Of a DNA stretch of 64,000 nucleotides, positions 36,601 through 43,277 are shown in pieces. Origin of the DNA: Clostridiales bacterium (GTDB lineage: Bacteria > Bacillota > Clostridia > Christensenellales > Borkfalkiaceae); the NCBI GenBank assembly GCA_015069495.1, contig SVIN01000009.1, forward strand, positions 1-64,000. The letters run 5' to 3'. The position numbers were made by a program, and so were the translations under genes. The notes below the pieces were generated by a model, which had not been told where the DNA came from, did no database searches, and saw only the letters and a program-made list of their open reading frames with translations. Every line of letters begins with the position of its first letter. Position 1 is the stretch's first letter.

Positions 36601-36914
36601 AAGCAAACGGTATCAAAGTAACCAACGATAAAGCTGCAAGTACCTCTAACGTTGCAGATTACGCTAACCCTGCACGTTTCTACAAGAGCTCCTCTCTTAA
36701 GATTGAAGCAACCAGCATGAAGACAATTGTAATCGAATGCAATACGCCCGATTACGCAAACGCGCTTGCTGCATCCATCGCATCTGACGCAAACGTAACT
36801 GTAAACGCAACCGCTAAAACTGTTACCATTACGTTCACTAATGCAGTTAGCAGCTTCAGCATTGAAGCTCTTTCGGCGCAAGTTCGCGTTGATTCCATCT
36901 CTGTTTACGCATAA
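33612..36914 (+). CDS. Large lipoprotein of repeated OB-like domains
   Basis: 1100 residues. Lipobox LSSC (Cys21). A region of about 400 residues with beta-rich modules and WSV/SWAV motifs of bacterial Ig-like repeats is followed by five OB-like domains: one near residues 420-510, a near-identical pair (about 520-607 and 621-707; both with GKITALDxYNNPTIVVEGF), and a second pair (about 727-837 and 855-965; both with TYGNVYITD and EGDYIKVYGV). The C-terminal 125-residue beta domain (QQVWEANGIKVTNDKA) I know only as a recurring module of secreted proteins. No catalytic site is seen; a nucleic-acid or polymer-binding surface protein is my inference. Operon with the nuclease gene, followed by a strong terminator. 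Confidence 0.85.
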   Translation: MNKKLLALVLALSTCLSLSSCAFFGGNKDESSSNQTSEAPATTYDLDGAKTLLESRVKTTNAESRETYEVPASILLEDVTYTIEWSVDVETVKIEKDGDKVYVNVYEASLSFEDVTFVLTAKITAPDGSTIESKMNRVVPKLERFVPAKITEKPAENVAYKLNVYQGNTQKEVYANGEMKNTWYFASTTDYDNGIDVYAEHVATSETEFYLYRMVDVEGGAQVKEYINVVPNGSHVNAVYGNPDAANFPDYENYEGEMKTAYYFDETWATVATVVNGTPYYFGCDGTYDTIEPQKNIGNDYFMGYLVTEVDRMNVEEADKLAHEVTTLNIAPAFIGGGSSATLITHGDRYPDVKISWAVNNEAASIYRNELSFNTVETVQEVTLTATLSIGEATETKTLTFKVVPNDTAKIIETAKAFKSGEAFGNDVTMTGIVLSIDEAYDPTYDSVSFTMWVNDTKVLGYRMKGEGADVLAPGFTVTCGGKFMLYKSDLEFSFAKIESYEIGDESDIPETGDPVVDGTAASILNALYGLADGEELKGAFTLTGKITALDNYNNPTIVVEGFENMPVYCYRLSVTNKVGDILTVTATSMKNYGGKYEFMNCTLVSSEAGSGTETPSNPTYATPAEILNALYALADNETVTGEFTLTGKITALDDYNNPTIVVEGFENMPVYCYRLQVTNTINDVITVTATTMKNYQGKYEFMNCTLVSGDNNEDDGNTDVSAPAADSTLTIPEALAYGATLTGETTAKYYVSGTITGFYHSSSNPTSGYTYGNVYITDDNNNTILVYGLYSADGSVRYDAMTTKPVEGDYIKVYGVLSVYNGVGQFKNAWLIEHTANGGNEGGNDNTNPNAPAAGTLFTIPEAIAYGKTLAESATSTEKFYVAGTITAFYGSSGTTYGNVYITDENNNSILIYGLYNEDGSVKYSEMTTKPDEGDYIKVYGVIKNYYGTPQFVDGWVMEHTAGELDVPEIEGEASVLSFADKANRTSQTTSQQVWEANGIKVTNDKAASTSNVADYANPARFYKSSSLKIEATSMKTIVIECNTPDYANALAASIASDANVTVNATAKTVTITFTNAVSSFSIEALSAQVRVDSISVYA

Positions 36915-36935
36915 GGATTTTTCCTTGTAAACACA

Positions 36936-36965
36936 CACCGCCCCTTGAAGGGGCGGTGCTTTTTA
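36936..36965 (+). terminator. Terminator of the importer-nuclease operon
   Basis: CACCGCCCCT / AGGGGCGGTG with a three-base loop, followed by CTTTTTA. Confidence 0.93.
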
Positions 36966-36994
36966 TTGACATTATTTCAAATAAGTGTTATACT
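36966..36994 (+). promoter_or_regulatory. Promoter of the barnase-like lipoprotein gene, leaderless arrangement
   Basis: TTGACA (36966-36971), 17-base spacer, TATACT (36989-36994). The ATG at 37001 is six bases after the -10 hexamer and no ribosome binding site intervenes. Confidence 0.8.
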
Positions 36995-37000
36995 TTACAT

Positions 37001-38398
37001 ATGAACACTTTTACTCGTAAAATAAAAACTGCATGGTTGATTGCAACCGCTTTTTGCTTAACCTTTACTTCGTGCGCACATCCGCAATCTTCTGCAGATA
37101 GCTTGACTCCGTCATTCTCCCAAAGTCAATCCATCGAAGACTGCTCCGATTGCGATTCCTCTATTGAAAGCGAGGATAGCAGTTCCTCCACTGAAGAAGA
37201 CGGCATCACCGAGGAACAGGCTTACGCAGAACAAATCATGGATCAAGCGTACAATTTGAATACGGGCGATTACTTACCCAATACTTACCAATTAAGCGGT
37301 ACGGTTTCCTACATTGATATCGACTACACGGCGAAAAAAGGCGTTTGTCTGTACTTTGACATAGATGAACCGCAAGCACGCGAAATGTATTGTTACCAGT
37401 TAAAAGGCGACGGCGCGGATTTGATTGATTCGGGTTCGTATATTACCGTCAGCGGTAGAATCAAAAACTACAAGGGTATGATTGAATTTGAAAAGCCTAC
37501 GCTGATTTCCTATCAATTGGAGAACGGACAAGGCTCGCCTGACCAAAGCAACGATCCCTACAAAAATATTTCGAAAACGGAATTTTACAAGGATTATAAA
37601 CCCGCAGAAAGTAACGAGGACGCTTACTACCGCTCCTTACACGGCTTTATGTCGGGGGAATTAACCGTTCCTAATCAAGCCCCTACTCTTTCCGCCTACC
37701 GCCCCAAGCAGGGCTCTGCATATATCCGTAACGACGATACCATTTACGAAGAAGACGGCAACGCCTACGTTGTCACCGACGTATACGGCAACGAAGCTTT
37801 TACCGTTTATCGCGCAGGGGCATATATCACTTTGGAAGAAGTCGCTGCATACGTGTATGCATTCGGTACTTATCCCAAAAATTACACAACCTCGAAAAAT
37901 ACCGACCCCGATGACAGTATTTGGGATGAATATTTGCGCTTAAACCACACGGCATTTTCAGGCAATACCAGCCAATATCCCTACGAACCCGAATTGCCCA
38001 ATATCAGCGGTTGCGGCGGGACTTTGCGGTATTATGAAATGGATATCGGCACCACGGGCACGGATTGCGATCCCTCGTATCCTGCGGATATTTACAATGA
38101 CGGGAACTCCATCACCCGCGGGGCGGCGCGTATCGTATATGGTAAAACGGACCTCGATAAGGACGGCGTTTTCGAAGCGGGCGAATGGCACGTCTTCTAC
38201 ACCTACAACCATTACAACGATTTTCAAGAATATCTCAACTACGCAGGCGGTTGGGGCGAAAAATTTGGCAATATCACGGGGGGCGGCAGTATTTCCAGTA
38301 AGTACGATTACAACCCCACCGATTACGTGCCTATCCATTTCGGGGACTTACCAACCCAAGGCACACGCGCGATTTTTCAGCGTTATTTCACACGGTAA
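37001..38398 (+). CDS. Lipoprotein with OB-like domain and C-terminal barnase-like ribonuclease domain
   Basis: 465 residues. Lipobox TFTSC (Cys25), acidic Ser linker, an OB-like domain at about residues 75-172 (YQLSGTVSYIDIDYTAKKGV), and a C-terminal domain (about 255-412) that aligns by eye with barnase. VAAYVYAFGTYPKNYTTSK matches VADYLQTYHKLPDNYITK; Lys299, Glu346 (YYEMDI), Arg373, Arg377 (RGAARIVY) and His404 (YNHYNDF) correspond to barnase Lys27, Glu73, Arg83, Arg87 and His102. An EF-hand-like loop DLDKDGVFEAGE is inserted before the last strands. Predicted surface RNase. No barstar gene is nearby. Its mRNA appears leaderless. Confidence 0.82.
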   Translation: MNTFTRKIKTAWLIATAFCLTFTSCAHPQSSADSLTPSFSQSQSIEDCSDCDSSIESEDSSSSTEEDGITEEQAYAEQIMDQAYNLNTGDYLPNTYQLSGTVSYIDIDYTAKKGVCLYFDIDEPQAREMYCYQLKGDGADLIDSGSYITVSGRIKNYKGMIEFEKPTLISYQLENGQGSPDQSNDPYKNISKTEFYKDYKPAESNEDAYYRSLHGFMSGELTVPNQAPTLSAYRPKQGSAYIRNDDTIYEEDGNAYVVTDVYGNEAFTVYRAGAYITLEEVAAYVYAFGTYPKNYTTSKNTDPDDSIWDEYLRLNHTAFSGNTSQYPYEPELPNISGCGGTLRYYEMDIGTTGTDCDPSYPADIYNDGNSITRGAARIVYGKTDLDKDGVFEAGEWHVFYTYNHYNDFQEYLNYAGGWGEKFGNITGGGSISSKYDYNPTDYVPIHFGDLPTQGTRAIFQRYFTR

Positions 38399-38402
38399 AA
38401 TG

Positions 38403-38435
38403 AAAAGCAGGTTCCTCTTCGGGAATCCTGCTTTT
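38403..38435. terminator. Bidirectional terminator between convergent operons
   Basis: AAAAGCAGG(T)TTCC / GGAATCCTGCTTTT around a short loop, five bases after the stop at 38398 and shortly before the surE stop at 38467. Confidence 0.82.
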
Positions 38436-38466
38436 ATTCGTTTTTACGCCGTTTAACGGCTTATTT

Positions 38467-39186
38467 TTACTTACTGCGATATTTTTCAAACACACCCATA
38501 TCCGTACGAGTTGCCAACAAAGGTGTGACGGAAATATACCCATTGACAAGCGCAACCGTATCGCGGTCCATATCCTCAGGGCAAACGTCGGAAATGGGTT
38601 CGCCTTCCTGCACATAGATATCCCCTTCGCGGTGAATAAAGCGGTCGGAGAAATAAGGCGAACCTTGGTAGGTCATACGAATCCCTTTCGATTCGTTCGG
38701 GATATTCACGTTGAACAACGGACATTCTTTGAAGAGTTCGTTTTTCATGATATAATCGTACACTTCGTCCAAGTATTTCACCGCGATTTCCTGCCCGTCG
38801 GGGAATGCGGAAAACGCAATCGCGGGAACGTGCATGCGCGACGCCTCGAAAATCGCTCCGACCGTACCCGAATACACGATATCTGCGCCAAGGTTTACTC
38901 CACAGTTGATACCCGACAAAATAAGGTCGAATTTCTTCCCCAAACCAAGCACACCGAAACGAATACAATCGGCAGGCGTAGACGACATGGAATAGGCTTC
39001 AACACCATCCAATAAATCCACTTTTTTAATTTCTACAGGGGTAACAAAGTCGATGGCGTGGCTTTTACCGCTCTGTTCCACCTTCGGTGCGACAACCGTG
39101 ACTTCCCCTAATTTTTTTGCCCATTCGGCAAGCAGACGGATACCCTTGTTTTGAATACCGTCGTCGTTTGTAATCAATATCCTCAT
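38467..39186 (-). CDS. surE: 5'/3'-nucleotidase SurE
   Basis: 239 residues. A metal-dependent nucleotidase that dephosphorylates nucleoside 5'- and 3'-monophosphates; E. coli SurE also trims short polyphosphate. Motifs: RILITNDDGIQNKGI with the metal-binding Asp pair, SSTPADCIRFG, and LILSGINCGVNLGADIVYSGTVGAA-type core (LSGINCGVNLG). I start at the ATG 39186, which overlaps the upstream stop as ATGA. It is last in an operon of nucleotidase, two nanoRNases and SurE. Confidence 0.96.
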   Translation of the reverse strand: MRILITNDDGIQNKGIRLLAEWAKKLGEVTVVAPKVEQSGKSHAIDFVTPVEIKKVDLLDGVEAYSMSSTPADCIRFGVLGLGKKFDLILSGINCGVNLGADIVYSGTVGAIFEASRMHVPAIAFSAFPDGQEIAVKYLDEVYDYIMKNELFKECPLFNVNIPNESKGIRMTYQGSPYFSDRFIHREGDIYVQEGEPISDVCPEDMDRDTVALVNGYISVTPLLATRTDMGVFEKYRSK

Positions 39187-40157
39187 AACCAACCCTCGTT
39201 ATTTTCTTTATAATCCTTTAACAATGCATCCGCTTCGGCAAGCAACGCCTCGGCTTCTGCTTTCGAATAGACGGTTGCGCCCGCTGCACAAGCATGCCCG
39301 CCGCCGTTGTATCTTTCCGCAAGTTCACTCACCGTCACGAAACGGGAACGCAAACGCACGCGGATTTCCGTATCTCCTTCGATAAAGGCAATCCAAATCA
39401 ACGAGCCCTTGATGCTGTCCATAAATGAAACGCACGCGCTGGCTTCTTCGTTGGAAAGGTTAAATTCTTCCTTTATCTCCTTGGTCACGAACATGGAAAC
39501 CACACCGTTTTCGCTAATGTTCATATGACTGTATACGAAGGATTTGAAGCGCAACGCTTCCACTTCTTCCAAATACAAGTTTGCGTAAATCAATTCCGTA
39601 TCAATCCCCTGATCCAAAATCAAACCTGCAAGGCGCATGGTTTCCCCCGAAACTTCACGGAAACGGAAACGCCCCGAATCGGTCACCATACCTGTATAAA
39701 TATATTTCGCCGCTTCTTGCGAGATCTTCAATTCCGCTTTAAATGCCTCGTAAAACGCCGCCACCATTTCACAAGTAGAGGAACGATGTTCTTCCACCCA
39801 TTCGTAATTCGCGTAGTTTTCCACGGGGATATGGTGGTCGATTTTTACCAGCTCTTTACAAAGCGCGTATCTTTGGTTAGAAATGCGTTTCTGCGTTGCC
39901 GTATCCAATACAATCCCCAACGCATCCGCGTATTCTTCATCGGGTAAAGCTTCGTCCTCACCGCCTAAAAACGCCAAATAATCGGAAAAATCATTATTTT
40001 GTAAATAGATTTTTTTATCGGGGTAAGTGTTTTTCAAAAGCGCTGCCAACCCTTTCGTCGAGCCGATGGCGTCGCCGTCGGGACGGAAATGGCGAAAAAT
40101 GATAATTTTGTCATATTCCTTGATTTTATCCAAAATAATTTTCATATTCTCGTTCAT
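39183..40157 (-). CDS. nrnA: DHH-DHHA1 phosphoesterase, NrnA-like nanoRNase/pAp phosphatase (second copy)
   Basis: 324 residues. DHH domain with FRHFRPDGDAIGSTKGL, an aspartate motif ALGIVLDTA and the signature VKIDHHIPVENYAN, then a DHHA1 domain ending in RYNGGGHACAAGATV. NrnA degrades 2-5-mer RNA to mononucleotides and dephosphorylates 3'-phosphoadenosine 5'-phosphate. It overlaps surE by four bases and follows a paralogue. Start at 40157 (MNENMKI) behind AGAGGT, just after the paralogue's stop. Confidence 0.93.
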   Translation of the reverse strand: MNENMKIILDKIKEYDKIIIFRHFRPDGDAIGSTKGLAALLKNTYPDKKIYLQNNDFSDYLAFLGGEDEALPDEEYADALGIVLDTATQKRISNQRYALCKELVKIDHHIPVENYANYEWVEEHRSSTCEMVAAFYEAFKAELKISQEAAKYIYTGMVTDSGRFRFREVSGETMRLAGLILDQGIDTELIYANLYLEEVEALRFKSFVYSHMNISENGVVSMFVTKEIKEEFNLSNEEASACVSFMDSIKGSLIWIAFIEGDTEIRVRLRSRFVTVSELAERYNGGGHACAAGATVYSKAEAEALLAEADALLKDYKENNEGWL

Positions 40158-40158
40158 A

Positions 40159-41097
40159 TCATACCTCTTTATTAAATGCATTCAGGTCCTCTAAAAGTGC
40201 CATCGCTTCTGCGCGGTCTTTGACGGATGCCCCGCACGCTTTGGCGTGACCGCCCCCGCCGTACTTCACCGCGACAGGCTGTACCGTGTGCTTGCTGGAA
40301 CGGATTTCCACCAAGACCTTATCTTCCGTTTCGGTAAAGTTCACCCAAATATCCACCCCGCGAATGTCTGCCATCGTATTGACCATCCCGCGGGAAATGG
40401 TAAAGGTATCGGCATTGTAAGATGCCAATTCCTCTTTCGTGGTGTAAATATACGCCACGCGGTAAGGGGTGAATTGGATTTTTAAAACAAATTGCGCGCG
40501 AAGCTGCATGTTGGCAAAATCGTCCGCGTACAAGTTGCCGTAGATTTCATTGGTATCAAAGCTTTGTTCCTTCAAAGCCGAAGCCAAACGGAAGGTTTTT
40601 GCCGTGGTCGAATCGTAACGGAAACGCCCCGAATCGGTCACCATACCCGTAAACAACGCCTTTGCTGAGGCGGGAGAAAGGGCTAAACCGCTTTCTAATG
40701 CGAACTCAGTTACAAGCCCGCAACAGCTTTCATACGAGGTATCCACCACTTCCAAATCCGCGATTTTTTCACTGAAGATATGGTGGTCGAATCGTACGGT
40801 TTTTTCCGCGAGTTTATAACGGTCGTCACTAATCAGCCAAGCCGAACCGCAATCGAGGATAATTGACAGCGCGCCGTTGAAAAAATCGTCTTCCACCTCG
40901 TCCATATCCGTACCGTCCATGAACGCGTAACGCCCTGCGCCGTCACCAACGGCATAGATTTCCTTGTCGGGAAAATTTTCTTTCAGCAGGCATTTCATAC
41001 CGATTTGACTGCCGAGCGCGTCCCCGTCGGGGCTGGAATGTCTATGAATCACGATTTTATCGTATTCTTTTATACATTGTAAAATTTCTTCAAACAT
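40159..41097 (-). CDS. nrnA: DHH-DHHA1 phosphoesterase, NrnA-like nanoRNase/pAp phosphatase (first copy)
   Basis: 312 residues, the same architecture as its downstream neighbour: IHRHSSPDGDALGSQIG, ALSIILDCGS, VRFDHHIFSEKIADL and KYGGGGHAKACGASV. The two share most motifs (MVTDSGRFR is identical) but differ widely elsewhere, so the duplication is old and the copies may differ in substrate. Gap of eight bases after the 5'-nucleotidase gene. Confidence 0.93.
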   Translation of the reverse strand: MFEEILQCIKEYDKIVIHRHSSPDGDALGSQIGMKCLLKENFPDKEIYAVGDGAGRYAFMDGTDMDEVEDDFFNGALSIILDCGSAWLISDDRYKLAEKTVRFDHHIFSEKIADLEVVDTSYESCCGLVTEFALESGLALSPASAKALFTGMVTDSGRFRYDSTTAKTFRLASALKEQSFDTNEIYGNLYADDFANMQLRAQFVLKIQFTPYRVAYIYTTKEELASYNADTFTISRGMVNTMADIRGVDIWVNFTETEDKVLVEIRSSKHTVQPVAVKYGGGGHAKACGASVKDRAEAMALLEDLNAFNKEV

Positions 41098-41105
41098 AAT
41101 CTACC

Positions 41106-43145
41106 TTACACAAAATATGCATTGCTCATTTCAATGGTTGTCTTGCCGTTGGCAACGTATTTTTTCATGACACCGCAAAGCGTTACCGTGTCGCCTATCT
41201 GCGGTTTGCTTGTCATAGAACCATAACGATTGCCATTTGCATCCCACGTGCCGAAAATATACAGTTGATTGCCGTTTTCATCCTCAATCGTCATATTGCC
41301 GTAAGAATCGGGATATTCGATGGAGATGATTTTACCTTTCACGTAATATTCCGTAGCGGTGGACTTATTATCGCCCAGCCCCGCCCCGATTGACAACAAT
41401 GTCGGGATATCGGTCAACGTTATATTGGGCATAGAAGGCGTGGAAGGATTGGACGAACTGCCTGCGCCCTGACCCCAACCGCCGTTTGCGATATAATCTG
41501 CAAGCAAATCGCGGGCATAAGTCGTATCGTCATAGAAAGCAATTTCCGTCAGGTTATTCCAATCATACAACGACGTATAACGGTCGGTCACGAGATAATA
41601 GGTCTTGTTGCTTTCAATGTTTGCCTTTACGCTTTTACCATATTCGCCGTAAGAAATGTAGTATCTATCGGGCAAATCAAAAAACCGCGAATTTAAATAT
41701 CTACCTTGAATGGAGCAAAGGACAATTTGGTTGTCGAAAGGTAATACGTTTACCAAGTCACCATAATAGATATTGCCTGCAGATAATTCGTACGGCGCGC
41801 GCGTATTCAAGAAACCGCCACCCAAAACGATGTCGTATTCATCCCCCCATTTTTCCAACGCCACTTTATAATAAAGGTCGGCTACCGTTTGACAGATTTC
41901 CGTCGAGGAACGAAGTTTATCATTTTTACCAAGCAAAACGTTTGCCTGTGAAAGTTTCTCGTCATATTTTTCCAACAAGTCTTCCACCACGGAATCGGGC
42001 GTTAAATGGGTATACGAACCCGTAGAAATAAATTCCGCCTTACCTACCGACGTCTTAGCATTTGCAAAATTGATTGTAATATTTGCATGCGATACCCCTT
42101 TATTATCGCCGCCGCCTTGCAAATGGTATACCCCGTAGGAATCCTTCACAACGTATTGTTGATGGCTGTGGCCTTCAAAAACCAAATCCACGTAGCCATT
42201 GGAAAGGGATGTGTCATAATAGGAGCCGATACTGCCGCTTCCGCCATCGTGAATCGCATAAATGATGAAGTCTGCGCCTGCATTGCGTAATTTACTCGAT
42301 TCCGTTTTCACCAAAGAAGCCAAAGCAGAACCCGTTACAAAATATACGTCCTCTACCTTATCGGCGGAAATGGACGAATAACAATCCCCCATCGCACCGA
42401 TAATACCGATTTGCACGCCGCTCATATCAATCATAACAGACGCATCGCAGTAATCAACGCGTTGATGCGTAGCATTGTCGTATACGTTGATTGCAAGGAA
42501 GGGAAATTCCGCCATAGCCGCATTGGCGATGATTGCTTCTTCCCCCCAATCGTATTCATGATTGCCAAGGGTCATCGAAACAAAATCCAACTCGTTCATC
42601 CAATCGGTGATGATATTGCCTTGCGTGAGGTTGGATTCTGATGCGCCCTGCCACATATCCCCCGCAGAAAGTAAAATTGTATTTTCGTTTTTTGCCTTTG
42701 CGTTTTTGAGATAGGTCGTCAGTTCGTCTACCCCAGGATGATTGTCTCCGTCCGTCAATTTACCATGTAAATCATTGACGCTAAAAATATCAAACGTTAC
42801 CGTTACCTTTTCACCGCAATCATCACAGTAAGCATTGTTGTCGATATCCTTGTGGACTTCTTCCGTTTCAATATCGCTAGAGGAATCCCCCGAACTATCT
42901 TCCGAGGAATCGCTTGAAGTTTCTTCCGAAGAGTTATCTATGTTATCGTCAGACGAAGAATCTTTGCTACCGCTCGACGAAGAATCGGAATCACTGTCGC
43001 TTTCTCCCGAGTTACCGCCTTCCACGGATATGGAAGAGGAACCACTGTCCGTAACGTTGGATTGCGGTATACTTATCGCCCCCCCTTCACAAGCGGATAA
43101 TACAAACGTTAAACTTAATAATATCGTTAGAAACGCCTTTTTCAT
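41106..43145 (-). CDS. Lipoprotein 5'-nucleotidase (UshA/YfkN type) with C-terminal OB-like domain
   Basis: 679 residues. Lipobox LSAC (Cys19) and a long Ser/Asp/Glu linker (to about residue 110), then a calcineurin-like phosphoesterase domain with FSVNDLHGKL, SAGDMWQGA, TLGNHEYDWG, IYAIHDGGSG and FEGHSHQQYV. A 5'-nucleotidase C-terminal domain follows (GGGFLNTRAPYE, NVLPFDNQIV). The last 105 residues form an OB-like domain (YYVKGKIISIEYPDSYGNMT, DENGNQLYIFGT) nearly matching those in the facing lipoprotein operon. Expected to dephosphorylate nucleotides at the cell surface. First gene of the four-gene operon. Confidence 0.94.
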   Translation of the reverse strand: MKKAFLTILLSLTFVLSACEGGAISIPQSNVTDSGSSSISVEGGNSGESDSDSDSSSSGSKDSSSDDNIDNSSEETSSDSSEDSSGDSSSDIETEEVHKDIDNNAYCDDCGEKVTVTFDIFSVNDLHGKLTDGDNHPGVDELTTYLKNAKAKNENTILLSAGDMWQGASESNLTQGNIITDWMNELDFVSMTLGNHEYDWGEEAIIANAAMAEFPFLAINVYDNATHQRVDYCDASVMIDMSGVQIGIIGAMGDCYSSISADKVEDVYFVTGSALASLVKTESSKLRNAGADFIIYAIHDGGSGSIGSYYDTSLSNGYVDLVFEGHSHQQYVVKDSYGVYHLQGGGDNKGVSHANITINFANAKTSVGKAEFISTGSYTHLTPDSVVEDLLEKYDEKLSQANVLLGKNDKLRSSTEICQTVADLYYKVALEKWGDEYDIVLGGGFLNTRAPYELSAGNIYYGDLVNVLPFDNQIVLCSIQGRYLNSRFFDLPDRYYISYGEYGKSVKANIESNKTYYLVTDRYTSLYDWNNLTEIAFYDDTTYARDLLADYIANGGWGQGAGSSSNPSTPSMPNITLTDIPTLLSIGAGLGDNKSTATEYYVKGKIISIEYPDSYGNMTIEDENGNQLYIFGTWDANGNRYGSMTSKPQIGDTVTLCGVMKKYVANGKTTIEMSNAYFV

Positions 43146-43187
43146 CTTTCATATCTCCTTTTTGCCGATATTTCTGCATTTTATCAT

Positions 43188-43216
43188 ATTATAACACAAA
43201 ACATGCTTTTTTTCAA
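43188..43216 (-). promoter_or_regulatory. Promoter of the nucleotidase-nrnA-nrnA-surE operon
   Basis: TTGAAA (43216-43211), 17-base spacer, TATAAT (43193-43188), then AAGGAG before the ATG at 43145. Confidence 0.8.
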
Positions 43217-43246
43217 GTAGATTTTTATATTTTTTTCATAAATGAA

Positions 43247-43272
43247 AAAAGAGAAACCGAAGTTTCCCTTTT
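43247..43272 (-). terminator. Terminator of the COG0523 pair
   Basis: On the minus strand AAAAGGGAAAC, a TTCG tetraloop and GTTTCTCTTTT, followed by TTCATT; just past the stop at 43278. Confidence 0.8.
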
Positions 43273-43277
43273 AGCTT

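Noticed and set aside
33624-36938. An 1104-codon open frame on the minus strand opposite the large OB-repeat lipoprotein
   Set aside because: It is the antisense shadow of a codon-biased gene: low-complexity Cys/Val/Phe-rich product, no signal or ribosome binding site, while the plus strand has a lipobox and recognisable repeats.
36956-37000. Start of the barnase-like lipoprotein 15 codons further upstream
   Set aside because: That start lies inside the preceding terminator and before the -35 box; the ATG at 37001 gives a proper lipoprotein signal peptide.
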